A DNA stretch of 64,000 nucleotides from Bacillota bacterium LX-D (GCA_031628995.1 JAVLUO010000005.1:62001-126000); one strand, 5' to 3'. Shown: positions 9,277 to 18,342, counted from the stretch's first letter. The notes: generated by a model from the letters alone, not told the origin. Numbers and translations are program-made.

Positions 9277-9693
9277 ATTAAATTAAGTAAAAATTCAGAG
9301 GGGTTTGTTCTGATATTTGTTTTGCTTATTTTTCTCTTAATATTGACTTTTGGCAGTGCTATTGCTTCTGTTACGGTGAGTGAATTTAGAATATTAAAAA
9401 ACCTAAGCAATTCAACAAAAGCATTTTATCTTGCTGAAGCTGGTTTGGCGGAAGCAAAAAAAATTATTATTAACAGTAACTATTCTGCTATCAATAATCT
9501 TAGTATTAATAAGGAAATTGGTGAAGGGGACGTAAATATAAAAATAACTCGTAAAGCAGATCTGTATACAATTATTTCTGTTGGAAAGATCGGTAGGGCT
9601 CGTAGAACTGTTGAGGAAATCATAAGAATTGTAATTAATCCTCAACTCCCTAAACAGGTAAAATTAATTAGAATTAACTGGTCTGAAGGGTAA
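9277..9693 (+). CDS. PilX-like pilus protein, probable ATT start
   Basis: The N-terminus G-FVLIFVLLIFLLILTFG followed by AFYLAEAGLAEAKK matches PilX-type minor pilins, which lack Glu at +5. A full AGGAGGTG ribosome site (9263-9270) is 6 bases before ATT 9277; the GTG at 9268 lies inside that site and cannot be the start. Reading from ATT gives the leader MKLSKNSEG. No other in-frame ATG, GTG or TTG is available. It ends three bases before pilM. Confidence 0.75.
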   Translation: MKLSKNSEGFVLIFVLLIFLLILTFGSAIASVTVSEFRILKNLSNSTKAFYLAEAGLAEAKKIIINSNYSAINNLSINKEIGEGDVNIKITRKADLYTIISVGKIGRARRTVEEIIRIVINPQLPKQVKLIRINWSEG

Positions 9694-9696
9694 AAA

Positions 9697-10617
9697 ATGC
9701 TTAGTATACTTAAATATTTTAGTAGCGTTAAATCTGTTGTAGGCATGGAAATAAATTCATCGTATATTAAATTGGTAGAACTAAGAGGTTCTTTTAAGAA
9801 TTGTGAGTTGATCGGATTACAGAAAATTGATTTGCCACTAGGTATTATTGATGATGGAAAAATAATAGATCAAAAAAACTTTATTAAATTATTAAAGGAA
9901 ATTGTTGAGGAACAGAGTTGGCAGGGAAAGCAAATAGCTATAGCTATTAATAGTAGCAAAATAAAGGTAATTCCAATTTATTTGCCGCTAATGCCACAAA
10001 CTGAGTTAAAAAATGCGGTAAGCTGGGAATTGCAAAAATTAATTGATTTTGAAGAAAAGGAAATTGTCTTTGATTACATTTGCTTTGGTAAAACCCAAGT
10101 TGAGGATAACGAAAAAATGCTAATCTTGGCAGCAATAGTACCAAAGCTAATTAGTATTCAATATTACAATACATTTCAGAGTGTAGGGTTAAAACTTACT
10201 ACTTTAGATATTATTCCCTGTGCTCTTTGCAGAACTTTCCCTTGGCCCCCTAACGACTTTAATATATATGCGATTATAGATATTGGAAATGAAAGAGCAG
10301 TTTTTTGCCTTGTGTCCGAAAACAAGCTATTATTGACGAAAACTATTAATTTTACTGATATAAAAATAATCCCGAGTAATTTACAATTGCTTATAAATGA
10401 ATTAAAAGGCTCACTAAAATTTTTAGGAAAAACGGTTAAAAAAATTATCTTAACAGGGGAAAGATCTAATCTTCCTGGCTTAATAGAATTTTTAAATATA
10501 GAGTTAGATATAGATGTAGAATTAGGTAACCCTTTAGTTGGCATTTTAGCTGCTAACGATTTTCTAGATCCTAGTTTTAGTGTTGCAGGGGGGTTGGCAT
10601 TAAGGGGGTTAAATTAA
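9697..10617 (+). CDS. pilM: Type IV pilus assembly protein PilM
   Basis: Actin-like cytoplasmic protein that links to the PilN/PilO membrane complex. The 306-residue sequence has the family opening VVGMEINSSYIKLVEL, the segment VSWELQKLIDFEEKEIVFDY, and a second nucleotide-fold motif AIIDIGNERAVFC. A C-terminal glycine-rich block ends the fold (ILTGERSNLPGL and AGGLALRGLN). It sits in the canonical order pilM-pilN-pilO. GAAGGG precedes the ATG. Confidence 0.88.
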   Translation: MLSILKYFSSVKSVVGMEINSSYIKLVELRGSFKNCELIGLQKIDLPLGIIDDGKIIDQKNFIKLLKEIVEEQSWQGKQIAIAINSSKIKVIPIYLPLMPQTELKNAVSWELQKLIDFEEKEIVFDYICFGKTQVEDNEKMLILAAIVPKLISIQYYNTFQSVGLKLTTLDIIPCALCRTFPWPPNDFNIYAIIDIGNERAVFCLVSENKLLLTKTINFTDIKIIPSNLQLLINELKGSLKFLGKTVKKIILTGERSNLPGLIEFLNIELDIDVELGNPLVGILAANDFLDPSFSVAGGLALRGLN

Positions 10618-10619
10618 TA

Positions 10620-11162
10620 ATGGAGATAAACTTACTGCCTGCGGAATTGAGAAGTAGCTCATTACCTAATTCATTTTACTTTATAGGTAAGATTACAGTT
10701 GGTATACTACTACTAATTACTTTGTTAACCTATTTAATTTTCAAGGGATTTAATTACGTTCTCCAGAGTAAGAACATGGAAATTTCCCAAAAATTAGACC
10801 AAAATCAAATTATATATAGGCAGATAAATATTATCAAGGGTGAAATAGCAGAACATGAAAAGGAAATAAAAGAATACGAATCAATTTTAGAACAAAAAAA
10901 TTATTGGAATAAAATATTTTGCACAATAAATAACAAAAAACCTAGTACTGTATCTTTAACTAAACTCCAGGTACAAGGTAATAATAAATTACTAATTAGG
11001 GGCACTACTTCGAAATTAACTACTATTGGTGCTTTCATTTATCAACTTAGTAAAATAGAATTTTGTAATAAAGTAAATCTTAATATTGCTACAACGTCAT
11101 TGGAGAAAAACACAAATATTGAATTTGAAATTATTGTTGACCTGAAAGAGGATGTGGTTTAA
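10620..11162 (+). CDS. pilN: Type IV pilus assembly protein PilN
   Basis: The 180-residue protein starts MEINLLPAELR, the PilN signature that binds PilM. One transmembrane segment follows near residues 22-45, then a coiled-coil region (about 52-92) and a small periplasm-equivalent domain. It begins 2 bases after pilM and ends 2 bases before pilO, consistent with an inner-membrane alignment complex in a monoderm pilus. Confidence 0.85.
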   Translation: MEINLLPAELRSSSLPNSFYFIGKITVGILLLITLLTYLIFKGFNYVLQSKNMEISQKLDQNQIIYRQINIIKGEIAEHEKEIKEYESILEQKNYWNKIFCTINNKKPSTVSLTKLQVQGNNKLLIRGTTSKLTTIGAFIYQLSKIEFCNKVNLNIATTSLEKNTNIEFEIIVDLKEDVV

Positions 11163-11164
11163 TT

Positions 11165-11905
11165 ATGCAACGAATAAGGTTAACAATAGATAAAAAAGAA
11201 TTTAATCTTATTTTTGGGCTTTTTTTATTGTGGATAATTGTTATGAAACAATATTGGTTACCAGAATGGCACAAAATAGAAAGCAATATAATTTCCTACC
11301 ATTCTAAAGTCGAACAAATAAAATTTGAAAAAGAATATATTAGCAAATATAAACAATATACTAATCAAAATAAAAGCATAAAATTAAAATTAAACACTTT
11401 GAGTCAAAAATTTACAACTGGGATACCTAATGAACTACTCCTTGTAAGACTAGAGAACAATTCAAAGGAGTTACTTTTTTTAGAAATAAAGCCGTCGCCT
11501 ATTAAAAATAATTTAGCAACAAAGTGTATCCCAATCAAGTTAAAAGTTCAGGGAAGCTATTTGAAGATAATGAAGTACATCCAGGAACTCGAAAAGAATT
11601 CAAATTTAATTATAGTAAATCCTACTTTCGAAATTGAACCTCCTGATATAGCTACGGCAGAATTCACCGTTGAATTTTATATTAGTAATAAACAAAAGGG
11701 AAAGGAAAATGAATTTATAGACTTGCAGTTGGAAAAAAATCTGCTTAAATCTCAAGAGCTTCCCCAAGTTAAAGCTGAAAAAAATCAAGAAAAAACAGTG
11801 AAAACCTTAGATGGTATTGAGCAAAAGAAAACAAAGACTGTTGGTAGTGATCAGAAGAAAAATGAAAACTTTTATGATGATAACTATAAATTTCCTATTC
11901 GATAA
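11165..11905 (+). CDS. pilO: Type IV pilus assembly protein PilO-like
   Basis: The 246-residue protein has one transmembrane segment (about residues 15-33), a coiled-coil stretch and a PilO-like ferredoxin-fold domain with PIKLKVQGSYLKIMKYIQEL. The C-terminal 60 residues are lysine- and glutamate-rich low complexity, longer than in typical PilO. The assignment rests on position after pilN, topology and the KVQGSY motif. Confidence 0.8.
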   Translation: MQRIRLTIDKKEFNLIFGLFLLWIIVMKQYWLPEWHKIESNIISYHSKVEQIKFEKEYISKYKQYTNQNKSIKLKLNTLSQKFTTGIPNELLLVRLENNSKELLFLEIKPSPIKNNLATKCIPIKLKVQGSYLKIMKYIQELEKNSNLIIVNPTFEIEPPDIATAEFTVEFYISNKQKGKENEFIDLQLEKNLLKSQELPQVKAEKNQEKTVKTLDGIEQKKTKTVGSDQKKNENFYDDNYKFPIR

Positions 11906-11916
11906 AGGTGAGAAAT

Positions 11917-12645
11917 ATGTTTAAAACTCATTTTAAGGCAATTTTGATAATCTTTTTAACCATTATTTTTTTAATTGGGAGTATACCTATAGCCTTTTCT
12001 GCCTCCTCACAGGAAAGTAATTATAAATTAAAAAAAATTAATATATATTTTAACGGCAAGAAATTTAATCAACAGATAGATGCTATCGTACAAGTTAAAC
12101 AAGGAACCATGTTCATACCTATAAGAAAATTAAGTGAGATTTTAGGTGTAAGCGCAGATTGGCAGGGAAAAAATTCTAGTTTGTATTTAACTGAAATAAA
12201 AACATCTAACCTTGATTCAAAAAAAGTTTCGACTCCACTAGAGCAAATTACCGTGTTGCGTAACGTCGGGCCTTTTTACCAACAAAAGACTAGAAAAATT
12301 AAAATTTCTGGTAGAGAATTTGCCAGGGGAATTGAAGCTGATTTAGCGAAGGGCTCAAAAGAAGTTGTCCTCGAACTCAAAGGTAAATACAACTTACTGA
12401 ATGGATATGTTGGAATAGATGATGAAACTAGAAATAGCAAAGGCGGTTTTACGATTACTTTTTATGGAGACGAATCTGAAATATACAAAAGTCAAACGAT
12501 AAAACCATCTTTTTATCCTTTTTATATTAATATTAATGTGGCAAAAGTACAACGTTTACGAATTAAAATTGATTGGCATGACTGCGAAGTGGGAGATTAC
12601 GATAAAATTATTGTTGCATTAGCTAACTTTTCATTTCATCAGTAA
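11917..12645 (+). CDS. Secreted copper-amine-oxidase-N/NPCBM-like protein
   Basis: A signal peptide (about residues 1-30, ending AFSAS) is followed by a stalk-like region with MFIPIRKLSEILGVSADWQG, typical of the copper amine oxidase N-terminal domain found in Clostridia surface proteins. The second half (ISGREFARGIEAD..., ...KIDWHDCEVGDYDKIIVALANFSF) resembles an NPCBM carbohydrate-binding module. ATG 11917 is preferred over GTG 11908, which lies in the AAAGGTGAG ribosome site. It is the last gene of the pilus operon before a terminator, so an adhesive or wall-associated role is possible but inferred. Confidence 0.7.
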   Translation: MFKTHFKAILIIFLTIIFLIGSIPIAFSASSQESNYKLKKINIYFNGKKFNQQIDAIVQVKQGTMFIPIRKLSEILGVSADWQGKNSSLYLTEIKTSNLDSKKVSTPLEQITVLRNVGPFYQQKTRKIKISGREFARGIEADLAKGSKEVVLELKGKYNLLNGYVGIDDETRNSKGGFTITFYGDESEIYKSQTIKPSFYPFYININVAKVQRLRIKIDWHDCEVGDYDKIIVALANFSFHQ

Positions 12646-12649
12646 TTAT

Positions 12650-12680
12650 AGCCCTTGAAATTTTATTAAGGGCTTTTTGT
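12650..12680 (+). terminator. Terminator of the pilus operon
   Basis: Arms AGCCCTT (12650-12656) and AAGGGCT (12668-12674) are followed by TTTTT, directly after the stop codon of the NPCBM-like gene. Confidence 0.85.
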
Positions 12681-12692
12681 ATTTTTCTTTGA

Positions 12693-12717
12693 AGGAATAT
12701 TCTAATTGTGCTTGAAT
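12693..12717 (+). promoter_or_regulatory. Possible sigma-H-like promoter before tldD
   Basis: AGGAATA at 12693 and GAAT at 12714 have the 21-base spacing of sigma-H sites and follow the upstream terminator. The base three before GAAT is C rather than a purine, so the match is weaker than those at spo0A and spoIIAA. Confidence 0.35.
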
Positions 12718-12754
12718 AATACTACAAGGAAATATAGGTTTAAGAGGTGAAGTA

Positions 12755-14140
12755 ATGTTAAGTCGGAACCAATTAAGTGAAGTTTTACAGACGGCATTAC
12801 AAGAAGGTGGAGATTTTGCCGAAATATATATAGAACGAAAAATGACTTCTGGTATTACTTGTGAAGCTAATAAAATAGAACGCGTAGTTTCCGGTGGAGA
12901 AAATGGGGCGGGAGTTCGAGTTATTAACGGGGATAATACTATGTATGCTTTTACGAATGATATTACATTAAATGGGCTAAATAAAATTGCAGAGGCTGTG
13001 TCCAAAGCAGTTAAAAACCAAAAAAAATCTTTATCCATAAACCTAATAGAAGTTAAACCAGAATTGAAATTTCCCATTTTAAAAAGGCCAGAACAAGTTA
13101 AAATAGACGATAAAGTTGAAATTGTGCAAAGATGTGACCAATACGCTAGAGAGGTAGATAGTCGAATTAAACAAGTCACTGTTAGCTATGGTGATGTAGT
13201 GCAAAATATCACAATTGCCAATTCTTTAGGAAATTTTGTAGAGGATGAAAGAATTAGAACCAGGTTAGTAGTTAATGCCATAGCTGTAGATAAAGGAAAT
13301 ATCCAAACGGGTTATGAGTCTATGGGTGGCTTTTCTGGATTTGAATATTTTGATAAACACGACCCTGCTAAGTTAGCAAAAGAAGCAGCTCAAAGAGCCA
13401 TATCTATGCTCTCTGCTAAACCTGCACCAGCTGGGAAAATGCCTGTTGTAATGGCAGGTGAGGCAGGAGGAACTATGGTCCACGAGGCCTGTGGGCATGG
13501 CTTAGAAGCAGACTTAGTGCAAAAAAAGCTTTCGGTTTATGCTGGTAAAAAAGGACAAGAAGTTGCCTCTAAATTAGTTACTGTAGTTGACGATGCTACT
13601 TTGCAAGGCAAATATGGATCTTTTAGATTTGACGATGAAGGTATGAAAGCACAAAAAACAGTATTAATCAAAGACGGTATTTTAGAAGATTATATGTACG
13701 ATCGATTAACGGCTAAAAAGGATGGAAAAGAATCAACTGGTAATGGTCGTCGAGAATCCTACCAAAACCGACCCATAACCAGAATGACTAATACCTATAT
13801 TGCTTCAGGGAAAATGATACCGGACGAAATTATTAAATCAACTTCTAAAGGTTTGCTAGTTAAGAAAATGGGTGGGGGTCAGGTGAATACAACTACTGGT
13901 GACTTTGTGTTTGATGTTACAGAAGGCTATTTAATCAAAGACGGACAAGTTGCTGAGGCTGTTAAAGGAGCTACTTTAACAGGTAACGGCCCCAATAGCT
14001 TAAAAATGGTTGATATGATAGGAAATGACCTAGGCTTTGGTATTGGAGTATGTGGAAAAGATGGGCAAGGAGTTCCGGTTACTGATGCGCAGCCAACTCT
14101 TAGGATTCCAGAATTAATAGTAGGCGGATTACTAGATTAA
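12755..14140 (+). CDS. tldD: TldD-type zinc metalloprotease
   Basis: A member of the TldD/PmbA family, which acts as a TldD-TldE heterodimer that degrades or trims unfolded peptides. The 461 residues include the zinc-binding HEACGHGLEAD near residue 243, which identifies the catalytic subunit. It also has the conserved FRFDDEGMKAQKTVLIKDG and STGNGRRESYQNRPITRM blocks. GAGGTG five bases before ATG gives a strong start. It is paired with the non-catalytic partner 13 bases downstream. Confidence 0.93.
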   Translation: MLSRNQLSEVLQTALQEGGDFAEIYIERKMTSGITCEANKIERVVSGGENGAGVRVINGDNTMYAFTNDITLNGLNKIAEAVSKAVKNQKKSLSINLIEVKPELKFPILKRPEQVKIDDKVEIVQRCDQYAREVDSRIKQVTVSYGDVVQNITIANSLGNFVEDERIRTRLVVNAIAVDKGNIQTGYESMGGFSGFEYFDKHDPAKLAKEAAQRAISMLSAKPAPAGKMPVVMAGEAGGTMVHEACGHGLEADLVQKKLSVYAGKKGQEVASKLVTVVDDATLQGKYGSFRFDDEGMKAQKTVLIKDGILEDYMYDRLTAKKDGKESTGNGRRESYQNRPITRMTNTYIASGKMIPDEIIKSTSKGLLVKKMGGGQVNTTTGDFVFDVTEGYLIKDGQVAEAVKGATLTGNGPNSLKMVDMIGNDLGFGIGVCGKDGQGVPVTDAQPTLRIPELIVGGLLD

Positions 14141-14153
14141 GGAGGAACTTAAG

Positions 14154-15494
14154 ATGAATATTTTAGAAAGAAAAGCACAGCAAGCAGTAGAAATTGCCCA
14201 AAGTTTAGGAGCGAATATGTCTGAAGCCTATCTAGAAACAGCTAAAGAATTAAATGTAGAAGTAAGTTATCAGCAAGTTGAAGCAATGAAATTTGCGGAT
14301 TCCCAAGGACTAGGTATGCGTGTTATTATAAACGATAAGGTTGGCTTTGCCTATAACTCTGATTTAAGTGAAGAGGCAATGGTGGCCACAGTTAAACAAG
14401 CCATAGCCAATGCTGAAAAAAATCACATTGATGAATTTAATGTACTACCTAAGCCTAGCAGCAGCTATCCCAAATTAAGTTTGCTAGATAGTTCGATACA
14501 TGAAACATCTATAGAAGAGAAAATTTATTTAGCTAAGAGCATAGAAAAAGAAGCAATGGCCTTCGATCCTAGAGTTAAGATAATAGAAAATTGTACTTAC
14601 CAGGATGCAGTATATTCAATTGCTTTAGCTAACTCAAATGGTATTACTAATAGTTACGAAGGTGCTTACTGCGGAGCATATGCTTATTTAGTGGCAGAAG
14701 AAAACGGGGATAGTCAAACTGGTTTTAGTTTAGATTATAGCTTGAGCTTTAAAAAGCTAGACCCAGCAAAAATTGGTCGCAAAGCAGCGTTTAGAGCAGT
14801 AAATATGCTTGGTGCCAAGGAAATAAGAACTCAAAAGTCCACAGTTGTATTAGATCCATATGTGGCTACTAATTTTTTAGGTATTATTGCACCATCCTTG
14901 TCTGCAGAAGCAGTTCAAAAAGATAAATCCATTTTTGCCGGGAAAAAAGGGAAAAAAGTATCTTCGGATGTTATTACAATTGTCGACGATGGTACTATGG
15001 AAGGGGCAATACTTTCTGCCCCATTTGATGGTGAAGGTATTGCAACAAGTGAAACTGTTCTAATAAAAGATGGGATCCTTCAAAATTACTTATATAATAG
15101 TTACGCAGCGTGTAAAGAAGGAGTTGAGTCCACAGGCAATGGAATAAGAAGTTCTTTTAAAAGTACACCTGAAATAGGCACAACTAACTTTTTTATTAAA
15201 CCAGGACAAAAAACTAAAGAGCAATTAATTGAGGAAATTCCTAAGGGCTTATATGTAACAGAGGTAATGGGTATGCATACTGCTAACCTAATATCCGGTG
15301 ATTTCTCCGTTGGAGCTGCAGGTATTTTAATAGAAAATGGAAAGCTGACAACTCCAGTAAGGGGTGTAGCAATCGCGGGTAATGTGTTTACCCTTTTAGA
15401 AAACATTGATTCCATAGCTAATGATCTTACTTTTTTTGTTGGAAGTGGATCACCAACTATCCGAATTGCTAATATGACAATTAGTGGAATCTAA
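14154..15494 (+). CDS. TldE/PmbA-type partner protease subunit
   Basis: A TldD/PmbA-family protein of 446 residues without the HExxxH zinc motif, as expected for the TldE/PmbA subunit. Shared family blocks include PFDGEGIATSETVLIKDGI and STGNGIRSSFKSTPEIG. A GGAGG site lies before the ATG, and the gene directly follows tldD, supporting a heterodimer. Whether it processes a dedicated peptide or serves general turnover cannot be told; no precursor peptide gene was seen nearby. Confidence 0.9.
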   Translation: MNILERKAQQAVEIAQSLGANMSEAYLETAKELNVEVSYQQVEAMKFADSQGLGMRVIINDKVGFAYNSDLSEEAMVATVKQAIANAEKNHIDEFNVLPKPSSSYPKLSLLDSSIHETSIEEKIYLAKSIEKEAMAFDPRVKIIENCTYQDAVYSIALANSNGITNSYEGAYCGAYAYLVAEENGDSQTGFSLDYSLSFKKLDPAKIGRKAAFRAVNMLGAKEIRTQKSTVVLDPYVATNFLGIIAPSLSAEAVQKDKSIFAGKKGKKVSSDVITIVDDGTMEGAILSAPFDGEGIATSETVLIKDGILQNYLYNSYAACKEGVESTGNGIRSSFKSTPEIGTTNFFIKPGQKTKEQLIEEIPKGLYVTEVMGMHTANLISGDFSVGAAGILIENGKLTTPVRGVAIAGNVFTLLENIDSIANDLTFFVGSGSPTIRIANMTISGI

Positions 15495-15559
15495 TTTTAC
15501 TCTATCAAATTACTTAAAATTATGGTAAAATTTTGCCATGTTTAAAAGGAAGGGTCTTC

Positions 15560-16012
15560 TTGAAAATTTTAGTTGTTAACGGGCCAAATTTAAATTTGCT
15601 AGGAACAAGAGAGCCAAATGTTTATGGGAGCCAAGATTTAAAACAGATTGAACAGCAAATGCGCGAATATGCCCATCAGCACCAAGTAGAACTTAGATTC
15701 GAACAGTCTAATTATGAAGGGCTGATAATTGAAACATTGCACAAGGCTATGGGAGTCTATGACTTTATTATTTTAAACGCGGGAGCATATACTCATTACA
15801 GCATCGCTATCCGCGATGCAATAAGTGCTATTAAAGTTCCGGTGATTGAGGTGCATATGTCGAACATTTATGCTCGTGAAGAATTTAGACATAAATCAAT
15901 TTTAGCTCCAGTAACTGTAGGGCAAATCTGTGGCTTTGGAACAGCAAGTTACATCTTAGCTATTAAAGCAGCTTTGTTGTTAGGTCAGGAAGGAAATAGT
16001 AATGTTGTTTGA
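15560..16012 (+). CDS. aroQ: 3-dehydroquinate dehydratase, type II
   Basis: Dehydrates 3-dehydroquinate in the shikimate pathway, completing the set with aroB, aroE, aroK and aroC upstream. The 150 residues show VVNGPNLNLLGTREPNVYG with the active-site Tyr, the NAGAYTHYSIAIRDA block and the VIEVHMSNIYAREEFRH block with the catalytic His. The start is TTG 15560, 5-6 bases after AGGAAGGG; the longer reading from 15533 lacks a ribosome site. Confidence 0.96.
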   Translation: MKILVVNGPNLNLLGTREPNVYGSQDLKQIEQQMREYAHQHQVELRFEQSNYEGLIIETLHKAMGVYDFIILNAGAYTHYSIAIRDAISAIKVPVIEVHMSNIYAREEFRHKSILAPVTVGQICGFGTASYILAIKAALLLGQEGNSNVV

Positions 16013-17075
16013 TAATCGTATTCAAAAATTAAAAGAAAGCCTCAATAAATTAAATTTAGAGGCTATTATTATTGCCAAGCCAGAAAATGTGATGTATTTA
16101 ACTGGTTTTAAGGGTGGATCTGGTTTAGCCGTTATTACTTTAAATAATAACCATATTATTACTGATGCTAGGTATACAGAACAAGCTAAATTAGAAGCAG
16201 TAGGTTTTGAAATTATTGACCAAAAATCTAATTTAAGCAAGACACTAAAAACTATCTTAGAAAAGGAAGCCATTCAAGAGGTTGGGTTTGAAAGTGATTT
16301 TATTACGTATCACCAATTTATAGAGTGGAATGAAATTATTACACCCATTAAGTTAAAAGCAACAAATGGCATTGTGGAAAATTTGCGGCAGTTTAAAGAT
16401 AAGAGGGAAATTGTAAGTCTGAAAAAAGCTGCCCAAATTGCAGATGCTGCTTTTGAATATATTCTAAAGCTATTAAAGCCAGGAGTATCTGAGCGAGATG
16501 TTGCTAATGAGCTTGAATATTATATGAAGCAGCATGGATCTGAAAAACCTGCTTTTGAAACGATTATTGTTTCTGGTTACCGCTCATCACTTCCTCATGG
16601 AGTGCCATCAACTAAAAAAATTGAAAATGGTGACTTTATTACCCTTGATTTTGGGGCAGTTTACGATGGATATCATTCTGATATGACTAGAACTGTAGTG
16701 GTAGGCAAAGCTAGTCAAGAACAGAAAAAATTATATAATACTGTTTTAGAGGCTCAGCTTAGATCGCTATATGCCGTTCGAGAAGGATTGAGTTGCCAAG
16801 AAGTAGATATGATTGCAAGAGACTATCTAAAAGAAGCAGGATATTGCAAAGAATTTGGACATAACCTAGGCCATGGCATTGGTCTAGCGATACACGAAGA
16901 GCCAAGGCTCTCCCCTAAATCAAATATTTTATTGGCTGCCGGAATGGCTGTTACAATAGAGCCTGGAGTATATATTGAGGGTTTTGGTGGAGTGCGCATA
17001 GAAGACTCAATAATAGTAACAAGTACTGGCTTCGAAGTCTTAACTAATTCAACAAAAAAATTAATTGAACTATAA
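16002..17075 (+). CDS. Xaa-Pro aminopeptidase/dipeptidase (M24B)
   Basis: A 357-residue M24 peptidase with a creatinase-like N-terminal domain and a pita-bread catalytic domain. Metal ligands are visible in LDFGAVYDGYHSDMTRT (two Asp), GHGIGLAIHEEPRLS (His and Glu), ITIEPG-type ...VTIEPGVYIEG (Glu) and VRIEDS (Glu). It removes residues N-terminal to proline. It overlaps aroQ by 11 bases and precedes efp, an order common in Clostridia. Confidence 0.93.
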   Translation: MLFDNRIQKLKESLNKLNLEAIIIAKPENVMYLTGFKGGSGLAVITLNNNHIITDARYTEQAKLEAVGFEIIDQKSNLSKTLKTILEKEAIQEVGFESDFITYHQFIEWNEIITPIKLKATNGIVENLRQFKDKREIVSLKKAAQIADAAFEYILKLLKPGVSERDVANELEYYMKQHGSEKPAFETIIVSGYRSSLPHGVPSTKKIENGDFITLDFGAVYDGYHSDMTRTVVVGKASQEQKKLYNTVLEAQLRSLYAVREGLSCQEVDMIARDYLKEAGYCKEFGHNLGHGIGLAIHEEPRLSPKSNILLAAGMAVTIEPGVYIEGFGGVRIEDSIIVTSTGFEVLTNSTKKLIEL

Positions 17076-17099
17076 TCACAATAAGCAGGAGGTTTATTT

Positions 17100-17657
17100 A
17101 TGATTTCATCTAACGACTTTCGTACAGGTTTAACAATTGAACTTGATGGGGATGTTTTTACTGTAGTAGAGTTTCAACATGTAAAACCAGGAAAGGGTTC
17201 AGCTTTTGTTAGAACTAAATTAAAAAATCGTCGGAGTGGTGCTGTTGTAGAACGTACCTTCCGAGCTGGTGAAAAGGTAGCAAAGGCTCATATTGAAAAG
17301 CGTGAAATGCAGTATTTATATCATGATGGTGATCAATACACTTTTATGGATACCGAGAATTATGAACAAATGACACTAACTGAAAGCCAGCTGGATGAAG
17401 CTGTTAAATATTTAATTGATAATATGAATATTGATATTTTATTTTACCAAGGACAGCCATTTGGTGTGGAATTACCTAATACAGTAATCTTAAAAGTAGC
17501 GGAAACAGAGCCCGGAGTTAAGGGCGATACTGCTACTGGAGCAACTAAACCTGCAACATTAGAAACAGGAGCAGTTGTACAAGTTCCATTATTTGTGAAC
17601 GTTGGAGATTCTTTAATCATTGATACTCGTTCAGGGCAATATGTACAAAGAGCATAA
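17100..17657 (+). CDS. efp: Elongation factor P
   Basis: Relieves ribosome stalling at polyproline sequences. The 185 residues show the three beta-barrel domains and the [12 protein letters not shown] loop, with Lys32 at the tip, the site modified in many bacteria. The C-terminus has the family block [22 protein letters not shown] precedes the ATG. The adjacent Xaa-Pro peptidase gives the usual proline-linked pairing. Confidence 0.97.
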   Translation: MISSNDFRTGLTIELDGDVFTVVEFQHVKPGKGSAFVRTKLKNRRSGAVVERTFRAGEKVAKAHIEKREMQYLYHDGDQYTFMDTENYEQMTLTESQLDEAVKYLIDNMNIDILFYQGQPFGVELPNTVILKVAETEPGVKGDTATGATKPATLETGAVVQVPLFVNVGDSLIIDTRSGQYVQRA

Positions 17658-17744
17658 ACTTAGTAAAGTTTGTGTTTGGTGTTTATAACTCCCTTAATTA
17701 GGTAATACTATTGCTTGTAAATTAAATAAAAGGGGGAATTGTAA

Positions 17745-18185
17745 TTGCAGGATATATCAAAGAAGGTTGCATATCTTCAAGGTCTGATGGATGGATTGGA
17801 AATCGATGCTTCTAGTAAAGAAGGTCGAATCATTGTTGAAATAATTAAAGTTCTTGAAGAAATGGCTGATGAATTAAAATCTATAAAAGCTGGGCATGAA
17901 GAGTTGGAAAATTATGTAGAAACTATTGATGATGGCTTATATGATTTAGAAGAAGAAATTTACGAAAACAATGATAGCTACGATGATGAGGATAAAAATG
18001 ATTACATAGAAGTTGAATGCCCGGAATGTCATGATACTGTTTATTTTGATGCAGATATTTTAGATGACGAAGACTTGATAGAAGTCACATGTCCAAACTG
18101 CGAAACAGTAGTTTTTGTAAATGATCAAGAATTTGAGGCTGTGGTTGATAAAAATAATAGTAATCATGAAGATGATGAGATTTAG
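17745..18185 (+). CDS. CD1247-like acidic zinc-ribbon protein
   Basis: The 146-residue protein has an N-terminal helical segment (DISKKVAYLQGLMDGLEID) typical of the CD1247 N-terminal family. A very acidic linker (about 65-85) and a C-terminal ribbon with two CPxC pairs, CPECHD and CPNCET, follow, likely binding zinc. The function is unknown. The start is TTG 17745 behind GGGGG. It lies after efp and before a strong terminator, at the edge of the mobile-element region. Confidence 0.75.
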   Translation: MQDISKKVAYLQGLMDGLEIDASSKEGRIIVEIIKVLEEMADELKSIKAGHEELENYVETIDDGLYDLEEEIYENNDSYDDEDKNDYIEVECPECHDTVYFDADILDDEDLIEVTCPNCETVVFVNDQEFEAVVDKNNSNHEDDEI

Positions 18186-18220
18186 AATTTAATAGAAGAT
18201 TCGATGTTTAATTAAATTTA

Positions 18221-18252
18221 AAAGAGTTGATGTTTATCGACTCTTTTTTTAA
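18221..18252 (+). terminator. Terminator after the CD1247-like gene
   Basis: AAAGAGT (18221-18227) pairs with ACTCTTT (18240-18246); inner GAT/ATC extends the stem past one T-G pair, and a run of seven T follows. Confidence 0.85.
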
Positions 18253-18319
18253 TATATGGTTGTTCTTGCTTTTAAAAATTATATTTAAAGTTACTGCTTA
18301 TTTTGGAATCGATTTAGGA

Positions 18320-18342
18320 GCTGAATAATTATTTTATTCAGC
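18320..18342. repeat. Perfect 9-bp inverted repeat
   Basis: GCTGAATAA and TTATTCAGC flank TTATT, just before the IS256-type remnant. No T-tail follows. It may be element debris or a terminator-like hairpin; no role can be assigned. Confidence 0.45.

Noticed and set aside
12646-13179. Long minus-strand open frame over tldD
   Set aside because: Antisense to the well-supported tldD gene and includes the terminator; no ribosome site or family resemblance.
17655-17744. AAACTT/AAGTTT mini-stem after efp, considered as terminator
   Set aside because: Stem of six weak pairs with no T-run.
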